Shown here: piece by piece, positions 36,111 through 45,322 of the stretch
Layout: each line of letters begins with the position of its first letter
How positions within the stretch are numbered: the first letter of the stretch is position 1
Assembly (NCBI GenBank): GCA_900766195.1
Contig: CAAFUN010000148.1
Location: forward strand, 119,089 to 183,088
Length of the DNA stretch: 64,000 nt
Source: an uncultured Bacteroides sp.
Lineage (GTDB): Bacteria > Bacteroidota > Bacteroidia > Bacteroidales > Bacteroidaceae
Direction of reading: 5' to 3'
The notes under the pieces: model-generated
What the model saw: only the letters and a program-made list of their open reading frames with translations
The model's database searches: none
Told to the model about the DNA's origin: nothing
Made by a program: the position numbers and the translations under genes

Positions 36111-37190
36111 ATGAAAGATATTCAGATCCAAGCTATAGGGTTAATGTCCGGTACCTCGCTAGATGGACTGGATATCTGTTGTTGTGACTTTCACCGTAAG
36201 AACGGGAAATGGACATTTACCATCGACTGTGCAAAAGGATATGCCTATCCGGATGAATTGAAGCGAAAACTCGGTACGGAAGCGCAACAAATGAACGCAT
36301 TGGATTTCATCACGTTCCACAGCACTTATGGCAAGTTCCTCGGTGAAAGGGTAAATGATTTCATGCAGGAATATAAGGTGCATCCGGACATTATAGCTTC
36401 GCATGGACACACCATTTTCCACGAACCACAGAAGCGCATCATGTTCCAAATAGGCGATGGCGCCGCTATTGCTGCCGAAACCCGCATCCCCACCGTATCG
36501 GATTTTCGCCGGTTGGACATTATGTTAGGTGGACAAGGTGCCCCACTCGTTCCTATTGGCGACCGTCTGCTCTTTGGTGATTACGACTATTGCCTCAACA
36601 TTGGAGGATTTTCCAATATCTCCTTTGAACAAGATGGCCAACGCATCGCTTTTGACATCAGTCCGGTAAACTATGTGATCAATCATTACTGCCGAGGTAT
36701 CGGACTGGAGTTTGATAGGGACGGAGAGATAGCACGCCATGGCACAGTTTACCAAACCCTGTTTGATGAATTGAACGATATGGAATTCTATAAGCAAAAG
36801 GGGCCCAAATCACTGGGACGGGAATGGGTGGAAACTATGATTTACCCGATGCTGGAGAAGTATGGCCTTAGCATGGAAGACATGCTGCGTACATTCTACG
36901 AACATGCTGCGTACCAAATAGCCCGCGTTATCCTTGCACACCCAAAGCCCAATGGTAAGGGAAAACTGTTTATCACAGGTGGCGGTGCATTCAATACGTT
37001 CTTAGTAGAGCGTATCAATGCCTTATGTCCGTGTCAGATTGTTATCCCCGACCGGCAGATCATAGAATATAAAGAAGCTTTAATCTTTGCATTCCTCGGA
37101 GCACTTTACATGGCAGATGAGCCAAGTTGTCTTTCTTCGGTTACGGGAGCACCGATTGATAATATTGGAGGAATGTTATTTAAAATATAA
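36111..37190 (+). CDS. anmK: Anhydro-N-acetylmuramic acid kinase
   Basis: 359 residues of the ASKHA-fold sugar kinase family. GLMSGTSLDGLDICCCDF (phosphate loop) starts the protein; ASHGHTIFHEP, FRRLDIMLGGQGAPLVPIGD and LNIGGFSNIS follow, with FITGGGAFNTFL near the C-terminus. It phosphorylates 1,6-anhydro-MurNAc during recycling of cell-wall fragments. 7 bases after the dipeptidase and 8 before the NUDIX gene, so cotranscribed; a peptidase beside a murein-recycling kinase is a sensible pair. Confidence 0.94.
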   Translation: MKDIQIQAIGLMSGTSLDGLDICCCDFHRKNGKWTFTIDCAKGYAYPDELKRKLGTEAQQMNALDFITFHSTYGKFLGERVNDFMQEYKVHPDIIASHGHTIFHEPQKRIMFQIGDGAAIAAETRIPTVSDFRRLDIMLGGQGAPLVPIGDRLLFGDYDYCLNIGGFSNISFEQDGQRIAFDISPVNYVINHYCRGIGLEFDRDGEIARHGTVYQTLFDELNDMEFYKQKGPKSLGREWVETMIYPMLEKYGLSMEDMLRTFYEHAAYQIARVILAHPKPNGKGKLFITGGGAFNTFLVERINALCPCQIVIPDRQIIEYKEALIFAFLGALYMADEPSCLSSVTGAPIDNIGGMLFKI

Positions 37191-37198
37191 AATCAATA

Positions 37199-37777
37199 AT
37201 GGATAATGCTGAAGAGCTTTGGAAAGTAGTTTCCAGCGAATATTTACATAAAGAGCCGTGGCTCACCGTCCGTAAAGATCACGTGATTTTACCGAACGGC
37301 AACCACATCCCTGCCTACTATATACTGGAATACCCCAATTGGGTGAATATCATTGCCATCACGCGCGAAGGTCAATTCGTTTTTATTCGCCAATACCGTC
37401 ATGGCTTACAAGAAGTATCTTACGAACTATGTGCCGGGGTTTGCGAAAAGGAAGATTCTTCTCCGCTTATCTCCGCACAACGGGAACTTTTAGAGGAGAC
37501 GGGACATGGAAAAGGAACATGGAAGGAATACATGCGGATTTCTCCCAACCCGAGCACACATACCAATATGACTTATTGCTTTTTGGCTACCGATGTAGAA
37601 AAAGTATCGGAACAACATCTGGAAGCAACCGAAAACTTGACCGTGCACATTCTGTCTCTTGAGGAGGTCAAAGAGTTGTTATACAACAACAGCATTAAGC
37701 AGGCGTTGATGGCAGCTCCTCTTTGGAAATACATTGCAGAGAACGCTGCAACGTCAAACTCTTGCAAGACAGAATAA
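37199..37777 (+). CDS. NUDIX hydrolase (ADP-ribose pyrophosphatase-like)
   Basis: 192 residues. The beta strands IAITREGQFVFIRQYRHG and SYELCAGVCEKED lead into the NUDIX helix SAQRELLEETGHG. The REL.EE.G core is intact, but the spacing from the Gly is one residue longer than the textbook box and the upstream Glu is replaced. Family members hydrolyse nucleotide sugars or ADP-ribose. It is the last gene of the aroC run, with 12 bases to the convergent topB end and no clear terminator between. Confidence 0.85.
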   Translation: MDNAEELWKVVSSEYLHKEPWLTVRKDHVILPNGNHIPAYYILEYPNWVNIIAITREGQFVFIRQYRHGLQEVSYELCAGVCEKEDSSPLISAQRELLEETGHGKGTWKEYMRISPNPSTHTNMTYCFLATDVEKVSEQHLEATENLTVHILSLEEVKELLYNNSIKQALMAAPLWKYIAENAATSNSCKTE

Positions 37778-37789
37778 ACACCAGGGAAG

Positions 37790-40048
37790 TCATTCAAAAG
37801 GTTTACGAAAAGTGCAGCCATTGCGCCACTCCGAACAGCCATATGCTGTTTTCCCTTTAATAATCTGTCCTTTGCCACAAAGCGGACACACTTGTCCAAC
37901 AAGTTTGTCGCTTCCAACACTAGCAGGATTTACAGCAGTTTTCTCTTTCACTTCTCCCTGTTTCGTACTTTCTGCTGCATCAGACTGAGGTTTCTTCTCA
38001 GCAACCTTCTTACGCGGCTTACTCTGTCGCTTCGGTTGAGAGCTACTACCCTCACTCTGCTTAGTAGCAGCCTTACTGCCTTTCTGTTTGCCACTCTCTT
38101 CGGCATCAGCAGCCGGAAGAATGGTAATATGCCTATTACTGTTATCCGAAAGAACGCTATTCACTACTTCCGCCACCATCTGTTTCAACTCTTCCAGAAA
38201 CAGAGAAGCATCATACGTTCGTCTTTCTATTTCACGCAACTTCTTTTCCCAAATACCGGTAAGTTCGGCAGATTTCAGTAATTCTTCATGAATCATCTGC
38301 ACCAACTCCACGCCGGTAGGCGTAGCTATCAGATTCTTTTTCTCCTTACGAATATAGTTGCGTTTAAACAATGTCTCTATTATTGCAGCACGAGTAGAAG
38401 GCCGTCCTATCCCATTCTCTTTCAGCGCATCACGCAGCTCATCATTATCCACCAATTTGCCGGCAGTCTCCATCGCTCTCAACAATGTAGCTTCGGTATA
38501 AGGACGTGGAGCCTGTGTCCATTTCTCATACAACTCTGGAAAGTGAGGACCGCTTTCACCTTTTACAAAAGCAGGCAGAACATTACTATCAAGATCTTCC
38601 TCTCTATCCTCTTTATCAGCAGAAGAAGACACATCAAACACCACACGCCATCCCGGTTTCAGAATCTGTTTACCGGTAACCTTAAAGATGATCTCATCCA
38701 CCGCACCCAGCACCGTGGTCGTAGCAAACTTGCAATCGGGATAAAAGACAGCAATGAAACGACGGGCAATCAAATCGAAAACCTTTCGTTCCATATCAGT
38801 AAAATTCTGTGCACCTTGTCCTGTAGGGATAATAGCATGGTGATCGGTAACCTTTGAACTATCAAAAACCTTCTTCGACTTGGTCAGTGTAGTCCCAATC
38901 AAAGGAGCAGTCAACGTTTCATAATCCCGCAAGCCTTTCAGTATACCGGGACATTTAGGGTAAATATCATCACTCAGATAGGTAGTATCTACACGGGGAT
39001 AAGTGGTCACCTTCTTCTCATAAAGCGATTGAATGGTTTTCAACGTCTCATCAGCAGAGAATGCAAATTTCTTGTTGCATTCCACCTGCAAAGAAGTCAA
39101 GTCAAACAGTCGTGGAGCATACTCCTTACCCTCTCGCTTAGACACATCGGTCACCGTAAAAGGCAAATCACGTATCTGTGCAAGCAACGCTTCCCCGTTC
39201 TCTCTGCTTTCAATAGGTTCTATTCCGGGATTATTCTCATCCCGTTCTCCGCTCCCAGTACTTGCGGCGTCTTTATCTTCAACTTTCTTTCCGGCGTTTG
39301 CAGTAGCATCACCTTTCTTCTCCGCATCCAGCAAAATATCTTCTTCACTCTTTTTGATAAGCGCAGAGAAAGTAGTATCACGATACACCGTCTTCAATTC
39401 CCAATACTGCTTGGGAACAAAGTTTTCTATCTCTAATTGACGGTTGACTATTAAAGCTAATGTAGGAGTCTGCACGCGTCCTATGGAAAGTACTTGCCTG
39501 TTCTGCCCATACTTTATGGTATATAAACGAGTGGCATTCATGCCCAGCAACCAATCACCAATAGCACGGCTCAAGCCTGCTTCATACAATGACTGAAATT
39601 CCTGTTGATCTTTAAGTTTGGCAAAACCTTCACGGATGGCCTCCTCTGTCAAAGATGAAATCCATAATCGCTTCACAGGACACCGTGCACCAGCCTTTTG
39701 CATCACCCAACGTTGAATAAGTTCACCTTCCTGCCCGGCATCACCACAATTTATAATACTGTCAGCGTGTTGCATTAACTGTTCAATCACCTTGAATTGC
39801 CTCTCATAAGTGGGGTTACTTATCAGCTTGATGCCAAACCGTGGCGGAATCATGGGTAAGCTTCCTAAGCTCCACGATTTCCATGCCGGAGTATACTCTT
39901 GAGGTTCTTTCAAGGTACAAAGGTGCCCAAACGTCCAGGTCACCTGATACCCGTTACCTTCAATATACCCGTCTTTCCTGGTCTTAGCTCCCAGCACTTC
40001 AGCTATATCACGCGCCACAGAAGGCTTTTCAGCAATACAAACAATCAT
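37790..40048 (-). CDS. topB: DNA topoisomerase III (type IA)
   Basis: 752 residues from the ATG at 40048. The nine-codon extension to 40075 overlaps the -7 box and is rejected. A Toprim domain opens the protein (MIVCIAEKPSVARDIAEVLGA, NCGDAGQEGELIQRW). Next come the type IA core with SIGRVQTPTLALIV and the active-site Tyr in TYPRVDTTYL. RPSTRAAIIETL follows. A long Lys/Glu/Ser-rich linker leads to a C-terminal CPLCGKG...GCSEWRNGC zinc-finger-like module. It relaxes negative supercoils and decatenates DNA. The converging NUDIX gene ends 12 bases away. Confidence 0.95.
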   Translation of the reverse strand: MIVCIAEKPSVARDIAEVLGAKTRKDGYIEGNGYQVTWTFGHLCTLKEPQEYTPAWKSWSLGSLPMIPPRFGIKLISNPTYERQFKVIEQLMQHADSIINCGDAGQEGELIQRWVMQKAGARCPVKRLWISSLTEEAIREGFAKLKDQQEFQSLYEAGLSRAIGDWLLGMNATRLYTIKYGQNRQVLSIGRVQTPTLALIVNRQLEIENFVPKQYWELKTVYRDTTFSALIKKSEEDILLDAEKKGDATANAGKKVEDKDAASTGSGERDENNPGIEPIESRENGEALLAQIRDLPFTVTDVSKREGKEYAPRLFDLTSLQVECNKKFAFSADETLKTIQSLYEKKVTTYPRVDTTYLSDDIYPKCPGILKGLRDYETLTAPLIGTTLTKSKKVFDSSKVTDHHAIIPTGQGAQNFTDMERKVFDLIARRFIAVFYPDCKFATTTVLGAVDEIIFKVTGKQILKPGWRVVFDVSSSADKEDREEDLDSNVLPAFVKGESGPHFPELYEKWTQAPRPYTEATLLRAMETAGKLVDNDELRDALKENGIGRPSTRAAIIETLFKRNYIRKEKKNLIATPTGVELVQMIHEELLKSAELTGIWEKKLREIERRTYDASLFLEELKQMVAEVVNSVLSDNSNRHITILPAADAEESGKQKGSKAATKQSEGSSSQPKRQSKPRKKVAEKKPQSDAAESTKQGEVKEKTAVNPASVGSDKLVGQVCPLCGKGQIIKGKTAYGCSEWRNGCTFRKPFE

Positions 40049-40073
40049 CTTTAGCTTTGTTATTTTGACAGGC

Positions 40074-40081
40074 AAAGGTAC
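40074..40081 (-). promoter_or_regulatory. -7 box of topB
   Basis: Minus strand TACCTTTG, 25 bases before the ATG at 40048. It supports the shorter start. Confidence 0.65.
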
Positions 40082-40245
40082 AAAAAAGAGAGTTACGGAA
40101 GAAGATTATTACAACAATAGACTTATTACACCTACAGTTCAGAGACATAACTCTATATCCTCTACATAGTAACATCGTACGTATAGATGCATATATTACG
40201 TATATATATAAGCAATTTATTTATCTATTATTTGATTGTAAATAT

Positions 40246-40253
40246 TATCTTTG
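40246..40253 (+). promoter_or_regulatory. -7 box and strong RBS of marC
   Basis: TATCTTTG is followed by AAGGAGGGA at about 40260-40268 just before the ATG, an unusually strong Shine-Dalgarno for this genome, where most genes lack one. Confidence 0.6.
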
Positions 40254-40272
40254 CAAAAAAAAGGAGGGAAAC

Positions 40273-40866
40273 ATGTTCACGGATTTCAGTCTTCAACAAA
40301 TGATCAGTGCATTTATTGTACTATTTGCCGTTATCGATATTATCGGTTCCATACCCATTATCATAAATTTAAAGGAAAAGGGAAAAGATGTAAATGCACT
40401 GAAAGCAACACTCATCTCTTCCGCCCTTTTGATTGGATTCTTCTATGCAGGAGATATGATGCTAAAGTTATTTCATGTTGATATCGAATCATTTGCCATC
40501 GCAGGTGCAGTAGTAATATTCCTTATGGCATTGGAAATGATACTCGATGTAGAAATCTTTAAGAATACCGGACCCATCAAAGAAGCAACTTTAGTACCAC
40601 TGGTATTTCCATTATTGGCCGGTGCAGGAGCTTTTACCACATTGCTTTCCTTACGGGCCGAATATGCCAGTGTAAACATCATGATAGCTCTCGTGCTAAA
40701 TATGATATGGGTTTATATTGTAGTAAAGATGACGGGACGGGTAGAACGCTTATTAGGCAAAGGAGGAATCTATATTATTCGTAAGTTCTTTGGCATTATT
40801 TTGTTAGCTATTTCAGTAAGACTATTTATGGCTAACATCACTCTTTTAGTAGAAACGCTACATTGA
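40273..40866 (+). CDS. MarC-family integral membrane protein
   Basis: 197 residues with six hydrophobic segments: about 10-32, 45-66, 72-92, 104-125, 137-155 and 172-195. It matches the MarC/UPF0056 family (IDIIGSIPIIINLKEKG near the N-terminus, PLVFPLLAGAGAFTTLL in the middle). The transport substrate of this family is unknown; the old link to multiple antibiotic resistance has not held up. Single gene with its own promoter and a shared terminator with gapA. Confidence 0.88.
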   Translation: MFTDFSLQQMISAFIVLFAVIDIIGSIPIIINLKEKGKDVNALKATLISSALLIGFFYAGDMMLKLFHVDIESFAIAGAVVIFLMALEMILDVEIFKNTGPIKEATLVPLVFPLLAGAGAFTTLLSLRAEYASVNIMIALVLNMIWVYIVVKMTGRVERLLGKGGIYIIRKFFGIILLAISVRLFMANITLLVETLH

Positions 40867-40886
40867 TCCTTATTAAAAAAGATCAT

Positions 40887-40918
40887 AAAAAAAGGATGAC
40901 CATTTGGCCATCCTTTTT
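40887..40918. terminator. Bidirectional terminator between marC and gapA
   Basis: AAAAAAAGGATGACCA pairs with TGGCCATCCTTTTTT (one mismatch), with A/T runs on both sides, as fits two convergent genes. Confidence 0.88.
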
Positions 40919-40938
40919 TATATCTAGCTATTCGTAAA

Positions 40939-41946
40939 TTAGTTTACAGAAGCCATGTGAGCAACTAAATCAAGAACTTTGTTAGAGTAACCGATTTCAT
41001 TGTCATACCAAGAAACAACTTTTACGAAAGTATCAGTCAAAGCGATACCTGCTTTTGCGTCGAAGATAGAAGTACGAGTATCACCAAGGAAGTCAGCAGA
41101 AACCACTGCATCTTCAGTGTAACCAAGGATACCTTTCAATTCGCCTTCAGCAGCTTCTTTCATTGCAGCGCAAATCTCAGCATAAGTAGCAGGTTTAGCC
41201 AAATTAACGGTCAAGTCTACAACAGACACATCCAAGGTAGGAACGCGCATAGACATACCGGTCAATTTACCATTCAAAGCTGGGATAACTTTACCTACAG
41301 CCTTAGCAGCACCTGTAGAAGAAGGGATAATGTTACCAGAAGCAGCACGACCACCTCTCCAGTCTTTCATAGAAGGACCGTCAACTGTTTTTTGAGTAGC
41401 AGTAGTAGAGTGAACTGTAGTCATCAAACCATCAGTGATACCCCATTTGTCATTCAATACTTTAGCGATAGGAGCCAAGCAGTTAGTAGTACAAGAAGCG
41501 TTAGAAACGAACTGAGTACCTTTAACGTAAGTCTTTTCGTTAACACCGCATACAAACATCGGGGTGTCATCTTTAGAAGGAGCAGACATAACTACATATT
41601 TTGCACCTGCTTCAATATGAGCTTGAGCTTTATCTTTGCTTAGGAACAAACCAGTAGATTCAACAACGTAATCAGCACCGATTGCATCCCATTTCAAGTC
41701 AGCAGGATTTCTCTCTGCAGTTACACGAATTGCTTTACCGTTAACAATCAATTTACTGTTTTCAACATCAGCTTCAATTGTACCGTCAAATTGACCGTGC
41801 ATTGTATCATACTTCAGCATATAAGCCAAATAATCAACCGGGCAAAGGTCGTTAATACCTACGATTTGAATATCGTTTCTTTTTTGAGCAGCGCGGAATA
41901 CAAAACGTCCGATACGGCCGAATCCATTAATACCTACTTTAATCAT
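40939..41946 (-). CDS. gapA: Glyceraldehyde-3-phosphate dehydrogenase, type I
   Basis: 335 residues. NAD-binding INGFGRIGRFVFRAA at the N-terminus, the catalytic Cys in SNASCTTNCLAP (about 155), HSTTATQKTVDGPS, and WYDNEIGYSNKV near the C-terminus. Central glycolysis enzyme converting G3P to 1,3-bisphosphoglycerate. The codon choice is visibly more restricted than in neighbours, as expected for a highly expressed gene. Single gene; a short inverted repeat lies in its leader (42001-42021). Confidence 0.97.
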   Translation of the reverse strand: MIKVGINGFGRIGRFVFRAAQKRNDIQIVGINDLCPVDYLAYMLKYDTMHGQFDGTIEADVENSKLIVNGKAIRVTAERNPADLKWDAIGADYVVESTGLFLSKDKAQAHIEAGAKYVVMSAPSKDDTPMFVCGVNEKTYVKGTQFVSNASCTTNCLAPIAKVLNDKWGITDGLMTTVHSTTATQKTVDGPSMKDWRGGRAASGNIIPSSTGAAKAVGKVIPALNGKLTGMSMRVPTLDVSVVDLTVNLAKPATYAEICAAMKEAAEGELKGILGYTEDAVVSADFLGDTRTSIFDAKAGIALTDTFVKVVSWYDNEIGYSNKVLDLVAHMASVN

Positions 41947-42000
41947 TTTGTTTAAACTTTTAAAGGTTTATAATATTGTTCAAATATCTCTCAAGCGAAT

Positions 42001-42021
42001 CGCATTTATTTCTTAAATGCG
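42001..42021. promoter_or_regulatory. 8-bp inverted repeat in the gapA leader
   Basis: CGCATTTA (42001-42008) and TAAATGCG (42014-42021) with a 5-base spacer. It lies just downstream of the gapA -7 box, so in the 5' end of the transcript. It may be an operator or an mRNA-stabilising stem. Confidence 0.5.
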
Positions 42022-42024
42022 CTG

Positions 42025-42032
42025 CAAAAGTA
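42025..42032 (-). promoter_or_regulatory. -7 box of gapA
   Basis: Minus strand TACTTTTG followed by CAGCGC; 78 bases upstream of the gapA start. Confidence 0.65.
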
Positions 42033-42044
42033 AGAAAATGTTTT

Positions 42045-42052
42045 TATATTTG
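42045..42052 (+). promoter_or_regulatory. -7 box of mscL
   Basis: TATATTTG then CACTCC, 31 bases before the mscL ATG. Only 12 bases separate it from the oppositely oriented gapA box. Confidence 0.65.
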
Positions 42053-42083
42053 CACTCCGAAGAGTAATTAAATAAAATTAAAG

Positions 42084-42527
42084 ATGGGAAAAAGTACTTT
42101 TTTACAGGATTTCAAGGCGTTTGCCATGAAAGGAAATGTAATAGACATGGCTGTCGGTGTAATCATTGGTGGTGCATTTGGTAAAATAGTATCTTCGATT
42201 GTGGCGGACGTTATTATGCCTCCTATAGGACTCCTTGTAGGTGGTGTAAACTTCACTGATTTAAAATGGGTTATGAAACCGGCTGAGATCGTAAACGGTA
42301 AAGAAGTTGCTGCCGTTACGCTTAACTACGGCAATTTTATCCAAGCCACTTTCGACTTTTTAATCATAGCCTTATCCATCTTCTTATTTATTAAGTTAAT
42401 CACTAAACTAACCACAAGAAAATCTCAGGATACTTCCGAAGAAGCACCGGCTGCACCACCTGCACCAACTAAAGAAGAAGAACTTCTGACAGAGATTCGC
42501 GACTTGTTAAAAAACCAGAACAAGTAA
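42084..42527 (+). CDS. mscL: Large-conductance mechanosensitive channel
   Basis: 147 residues, standard. FKAFAMKGNVIDMAVGVIIGGAFGKIVSSIVADVIMP forms the N-terminal helix and pore-lining TM1 (MAVGVIIGGAFG). TM2 is at about 91-113 (FDFLIIALSIFLFIKLI). An Ala/Pro-rich linker and the C-terminal helix LLTEIRDLLKNQ complete the bundle. It releases solutes during osmotic down-shock, in the inner membrane. Single gene with promoter 42045 and terminator 42564. Confidence 0.96.
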   Translation: MGKSTFLQDFKAFAMKGNVIDMAVGVIIGGAFGKIVSSIVADVIMPPIGLLVGGVNFTDLKWVMKPAEIVNGKEVAAVTLNYGNFIQATFDFLIIALSIFLFIKLITKLTTRKSQDTSEEAPAAPPAPTKEEELLTEIRDLLKNQNK

Positions 42528-42563
42528 ATATTCTCTTAAAGATAAACATAATATTATAATAGC

Positions 42564-42600
42564 CTCATATTTTAGCTTGGCCTCAAATATGAGACTTTTT
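42564..42600 (+). terminator. Terminator after mscL
   Basis: CTCATATTT (42564-42572) pairs with AAATATGAG (42585-42593), followed by ACTTTTT. Confidence 0.8.
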
Positions 42601-42640
42601 ATAATTACATGATACCATTCACTTATCCACGTCTATTTTT

Positions 42641-42648
42641 TACTTTTG
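42641..42648 (+). promoter_or_regulatory. -7 box of guaA
   Basis: TACTTTTG, 25 bases upstream of the ATG. Confidence 0.6.
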
Positions 42649-42673
42649 CAAATCACTAAACCCAATCAGCTAT

Positions 42674-44197
42674 ATGCAAGAAAAGATTATTATTCTTGAT
42701 TTCGGTTCTCAAACCACCCAACTTATCGGTAGAAGAGTGAGAGAACTAAATACTTATTGCGAAATTCTTCCTTATAACAAAATGCCCGAGAATGATTCAA
42801 GCATAAAAGGGGTCATTCTCTCCGGTAGTCCTTTTTCAGTATATGATAAAAGTGCATTCAAAATAGATCTTGCCAGCATACGCAACAAGTACCCCATTCT
42901 GGGCATCTGCTACGGGGCACAATTCATTGCCTACACCGGTGGTGGAAAAGTGGAACCTGCCGGAAGTCGTGAATACGGTCGCGCACATCTGGATCAGTTT
43001 GATATGAACAATCCTTTATTTAAAGGAGTAAGACCTCATAGCCAGGTATGGATGAGCCACGGAGACACTATTACAGCTATCCCCGACGGATTCAAGAAGA
43101 TCGCCTCTACAGATAAGGTGGAGATTGCCGCTTATCAGGCAGAAAACGAGAATATATGGGGAGTACAGTTCCATCCGGAAGTCTTTCACACAGAAGACGG
43201 CACGCAAATGCTGAAAAACTTTGTGGTAGACATTTGCGGATGTAAGCAAGATTGGAGCGCAACCTCATTTATAGAGACCACCGTAATGCAACTGAAGGAG
43301 CAACTCGGAAACGACAAAGTTGTTCTAGGATTAAGCGGTGGAGTAGATTCATCGGTAGCAGCCGTATTGCTCAATCGGGCTATCGGAAAGAATCTGACCT
43401 GCATATTTGTAGATCACGGTATGCTGCGCAAAGATGAGTTTAAAAACGTAATGCACGATTATGAATGTCTTGGACTGAATGTGATCGGTGTGGATGCCAG
43501 CGCCAAGTTCTTCAAAGAACTGGAAGGAGTGACCGATCCCGAAAGCAAACGCAAGATTATCGGTAAAGGTTTCATTGATGTATTTGACGAAGAAGCTCGT
43601 AAGATAAAAGATGTAAAATGGTTGGCTCAAGGCACCATATATCCCGATTGCATCGAATCACTTTCCATCACCGGAACAGTGATAAAAAGCCATCACAACG
43701 TAGGTGGATTGCCTGAGAAGATGAATCTGAAACTTTGTGAACCGCTCCGCCTGCTATTTAAAGATGAGGTACGCCGGGTAGGTAATGAACTGGGAATGCC
43801 GGAACATTTAATTAAACGTCACCCCTTCCCCGGACCAGGACTAGCTGTACGCATATTGGGCGATATCACACCTGAGAAAGTACATATACTTCAAGAGGCA
43901 GACGATATCTTCATTCAGAAACTTAGAGAATGGAATCTGTACGATCAGGTATGGCAAGCCGGTGTCATTTTGCTCCCTGTACAGAGCGTAGGCGTCATGG
44001 GTGACGAACGCACTTACGAACGAGCTGTTGCCCTACGTGCTGTGACATCTACAGATGCTATGACTGCCGACTGGGCACATCTTCCTTATGATTTCTTGGG
44101 TAAAGTGTCTAATGACATTATTAACAAGGTGAAAGGGGTAAATCGTGTTACTTACGATATTTCATCCAAACCACCCTCCACCATTGAATGGGAGTAA
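42674..44197 (+). CDS. guaA: GMP synthase (glutamine-hydrolysing)
   Basis: 507 residues. The N-terminal class I glutaminase domain has GICYGAQ with the nucleophile Cys (about 79) and the His/Glu pair in VQFHPEVFHT. The ATP-pyrophosphatase domain has the PP-loop GLSGGVDSSVAA (about 220-231). The dimerisation domain ends the protein with RVTYDISSKPPSTIEWE, the family's invariant C-terminus. It converts XMP to GMP. Single gene with promoter and UUCG-type terminator. Confidence 0.97.
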   Translation: MQEKIIILDFGSQTTQLIGRRVRELNTYCEILPYNKMPENDSSIKGVILSGSPFSVYDKSAFKIDLASIRNKYPILGICYGAQFIAYTGGGKVEPAGSREYGRAHLDQFDMNNPLFKGVRPHSQVWMSHGDTITAIPDGFKKIASTDKVEIAAYQAENENIWGVQFHPEVFHTEDGTQMLKNFVVDICGCKQDWSATSFIETTVMQLKEQLGNDKVVLGLSGGVDSSVAAVLLNRAIGKNLTCIFVDHGMLRKDEFKNVMHDYECLGLNVIGVDASAKFFKELEGVTDPESKRKIIGKGFIDVFDEEARKIKDVKWLAQGTIYPDCIESLSITGTVIKSHHNVGGLPEKMNLKLCEPLRLLFKDEVRRVGNELGMPEHLIKRHPFPGPGLAVRILGDITPEKVHILQEADDIFIQKLREWNLYDQVWQAGVILLPVQSVGVMGDERTYERAVALRAVTSTDAMTADWAHLPYDFLGKVSNDIINKVKGVNRVTYDISSKPPSTIEWE

Positions 44198-44205
44198 CAT
44201 AATCA

Positions 44206-44238
44206 AATAAAAAAAGACTGTTCGCAGTCTTTTTTTTA
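44206..44238 (+). terminator. Terminator after guaA
   Basis: AAAAAGACTG (44211-44220), TTCG loop, CAGTCTTTTT (44225-44234) with a long T-run. A stable UUCG tetraloop hairpin; the A-run on the left makes it usable for the convergent regulator gene too. Confidence 0.9.
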
Positions 44239-44259
44239 TTGCTTCTAAAAAGTATCAAA

Positions 44260-44928
44260 CTAGCTGTTAGCAAGATTCTCTGCCTCAGTTATAATAATCT
44301 CTCCACGATGCAGCTTTATCAATCCTTCCGTCTGCATATTATTCAATGCCTTCGAAACATTAACCCGCGTATCATTGGTAATGGTAGCCAAGTCTTCCAT
44401 CTTTATTTTTAAGACCTTTTCACCCGATGCACGTTCTAAATGAGACAAGATAAAGTTCTTTATACGAGTTTCCAATCCGTCCGATATTCCCATCCATAAC
44501 CTGCTGCAATGCGTTTGCACCCTGTTGCTGATGATATTCATATAATTCAAACGGAATATTTCATATTTAAACAAGTCACTGAACACAAAATCTTTGCTTA
44601 TTTCAACCGTATTCACTTCCGTATTAGCCGTATAAGTGGAAACGTAAGAAGTATTCATACCAAACAACGATTGCGGTTCTATAAGATAAGGGCCTTGAAT
44701 ATATTCTGTAAAACAGTACGAGTGATCGAATGCCAACGTTGAAACCGCAATATTACCTTTCAATACAAACAACAGCCTATTACATGTAGTCCCTGCTTTA
44801 ATCAAGGTTTCCCCTGCTTTATGACAAGTAAAATGTAATTTTACTTTCCCTAATATATTAGTGAAATCTTCCTGAGCTAATCCCTGAAAAAGAGGAAGTT
44901 GTAACAGGGTGTCATACATCGTTTTCAT
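44260..44928 (-). CDS. Crp/Fnr-family transcriptional regulator
   Basis: 222 residues. A cyclic-nucleotide-binding-type beta barrel (about 10-125: LPLFQGLAQEDFTNIL, LFVLKGNIAVST) precedes a helical hinge and a C-terminal winged helix (KIKMEDLATITNDTRVNVSKALNNMQTEGLIKLHRGEIII). No cysteine cluster of the Fnr kind is evident at the N-terminus, so the effector is unknown. Single gene; its promoter box is at 44952. Confidence 0.88.
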   Translation of the reverse strand: MKTMYDTLLQLPLFQGLAQEDFTNILGKVKLHFTCHKAGETLIKAGTTCNRLLFVLKGNIAVSTLAFDHSYCFTEYIQGPYLIEPQSLFGMNTSYVSTYTANTEVNTVEISKDFVFSDLFKYEIFRLNYMNIISNRVQTHCSRLWMGISDGLETRIKNFILSHLERASGEKVLKIKMEDLATITNDTRVNVSKALNNMQTEGLIKLHRGEIIITEAENLANS

Positions 44929-45322
44929 ATTTTACACATTCTAATCCTCAACAAAAGTAAACATATTAAGTATTCATCATCAGTGAGAGCTCTCTCTTTT
45001 TGTTTTTTTTATTATTTGTTAAATGAACTACTCATTTAACTTTAAATGTAAAAAACGCAAAGATCTCCTCTCCTCTCCACAATCCTATTCTACTCAAACT
45101 TTATAAATTAAGAATTATCATGTCATGAAAGAATTCGGTATGCAAGTTGACATATAGAGCAACAGTCCATTTTCAACTATCGGCAACCCCTTAAAGACCG
45201 TTCATCGCACTTATTATCAGCAGTGTATAATATACTTTGTTAAAATATTACCATATCTTCAACAAATCAACTATTTTTTTTGCATTTTTGCCGTTAAACT
45301 TGTTCATACCTAAATACACCGT
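44929..45322. other. Intergenic region between the Crp-type regulator and the M3 peptidase
   Basis: Divergent regulatory space of about 390 bases, AT-rich. A minus-strand -7 box TACTTTTG for the regulator lies at 44952-44959. For the peptidase only a poor match (CATTTTTG, about 45283-45290) is seen. No gene, RNA or repeat is recognised. Confidence 0.5.

Noticed and set aside
40049..40075. Upstream start of topB at 40075
   Set aside because: It overlaps the -7 box, so it would not be in the transcript; the Toprim domain begins at the ATG 40048.
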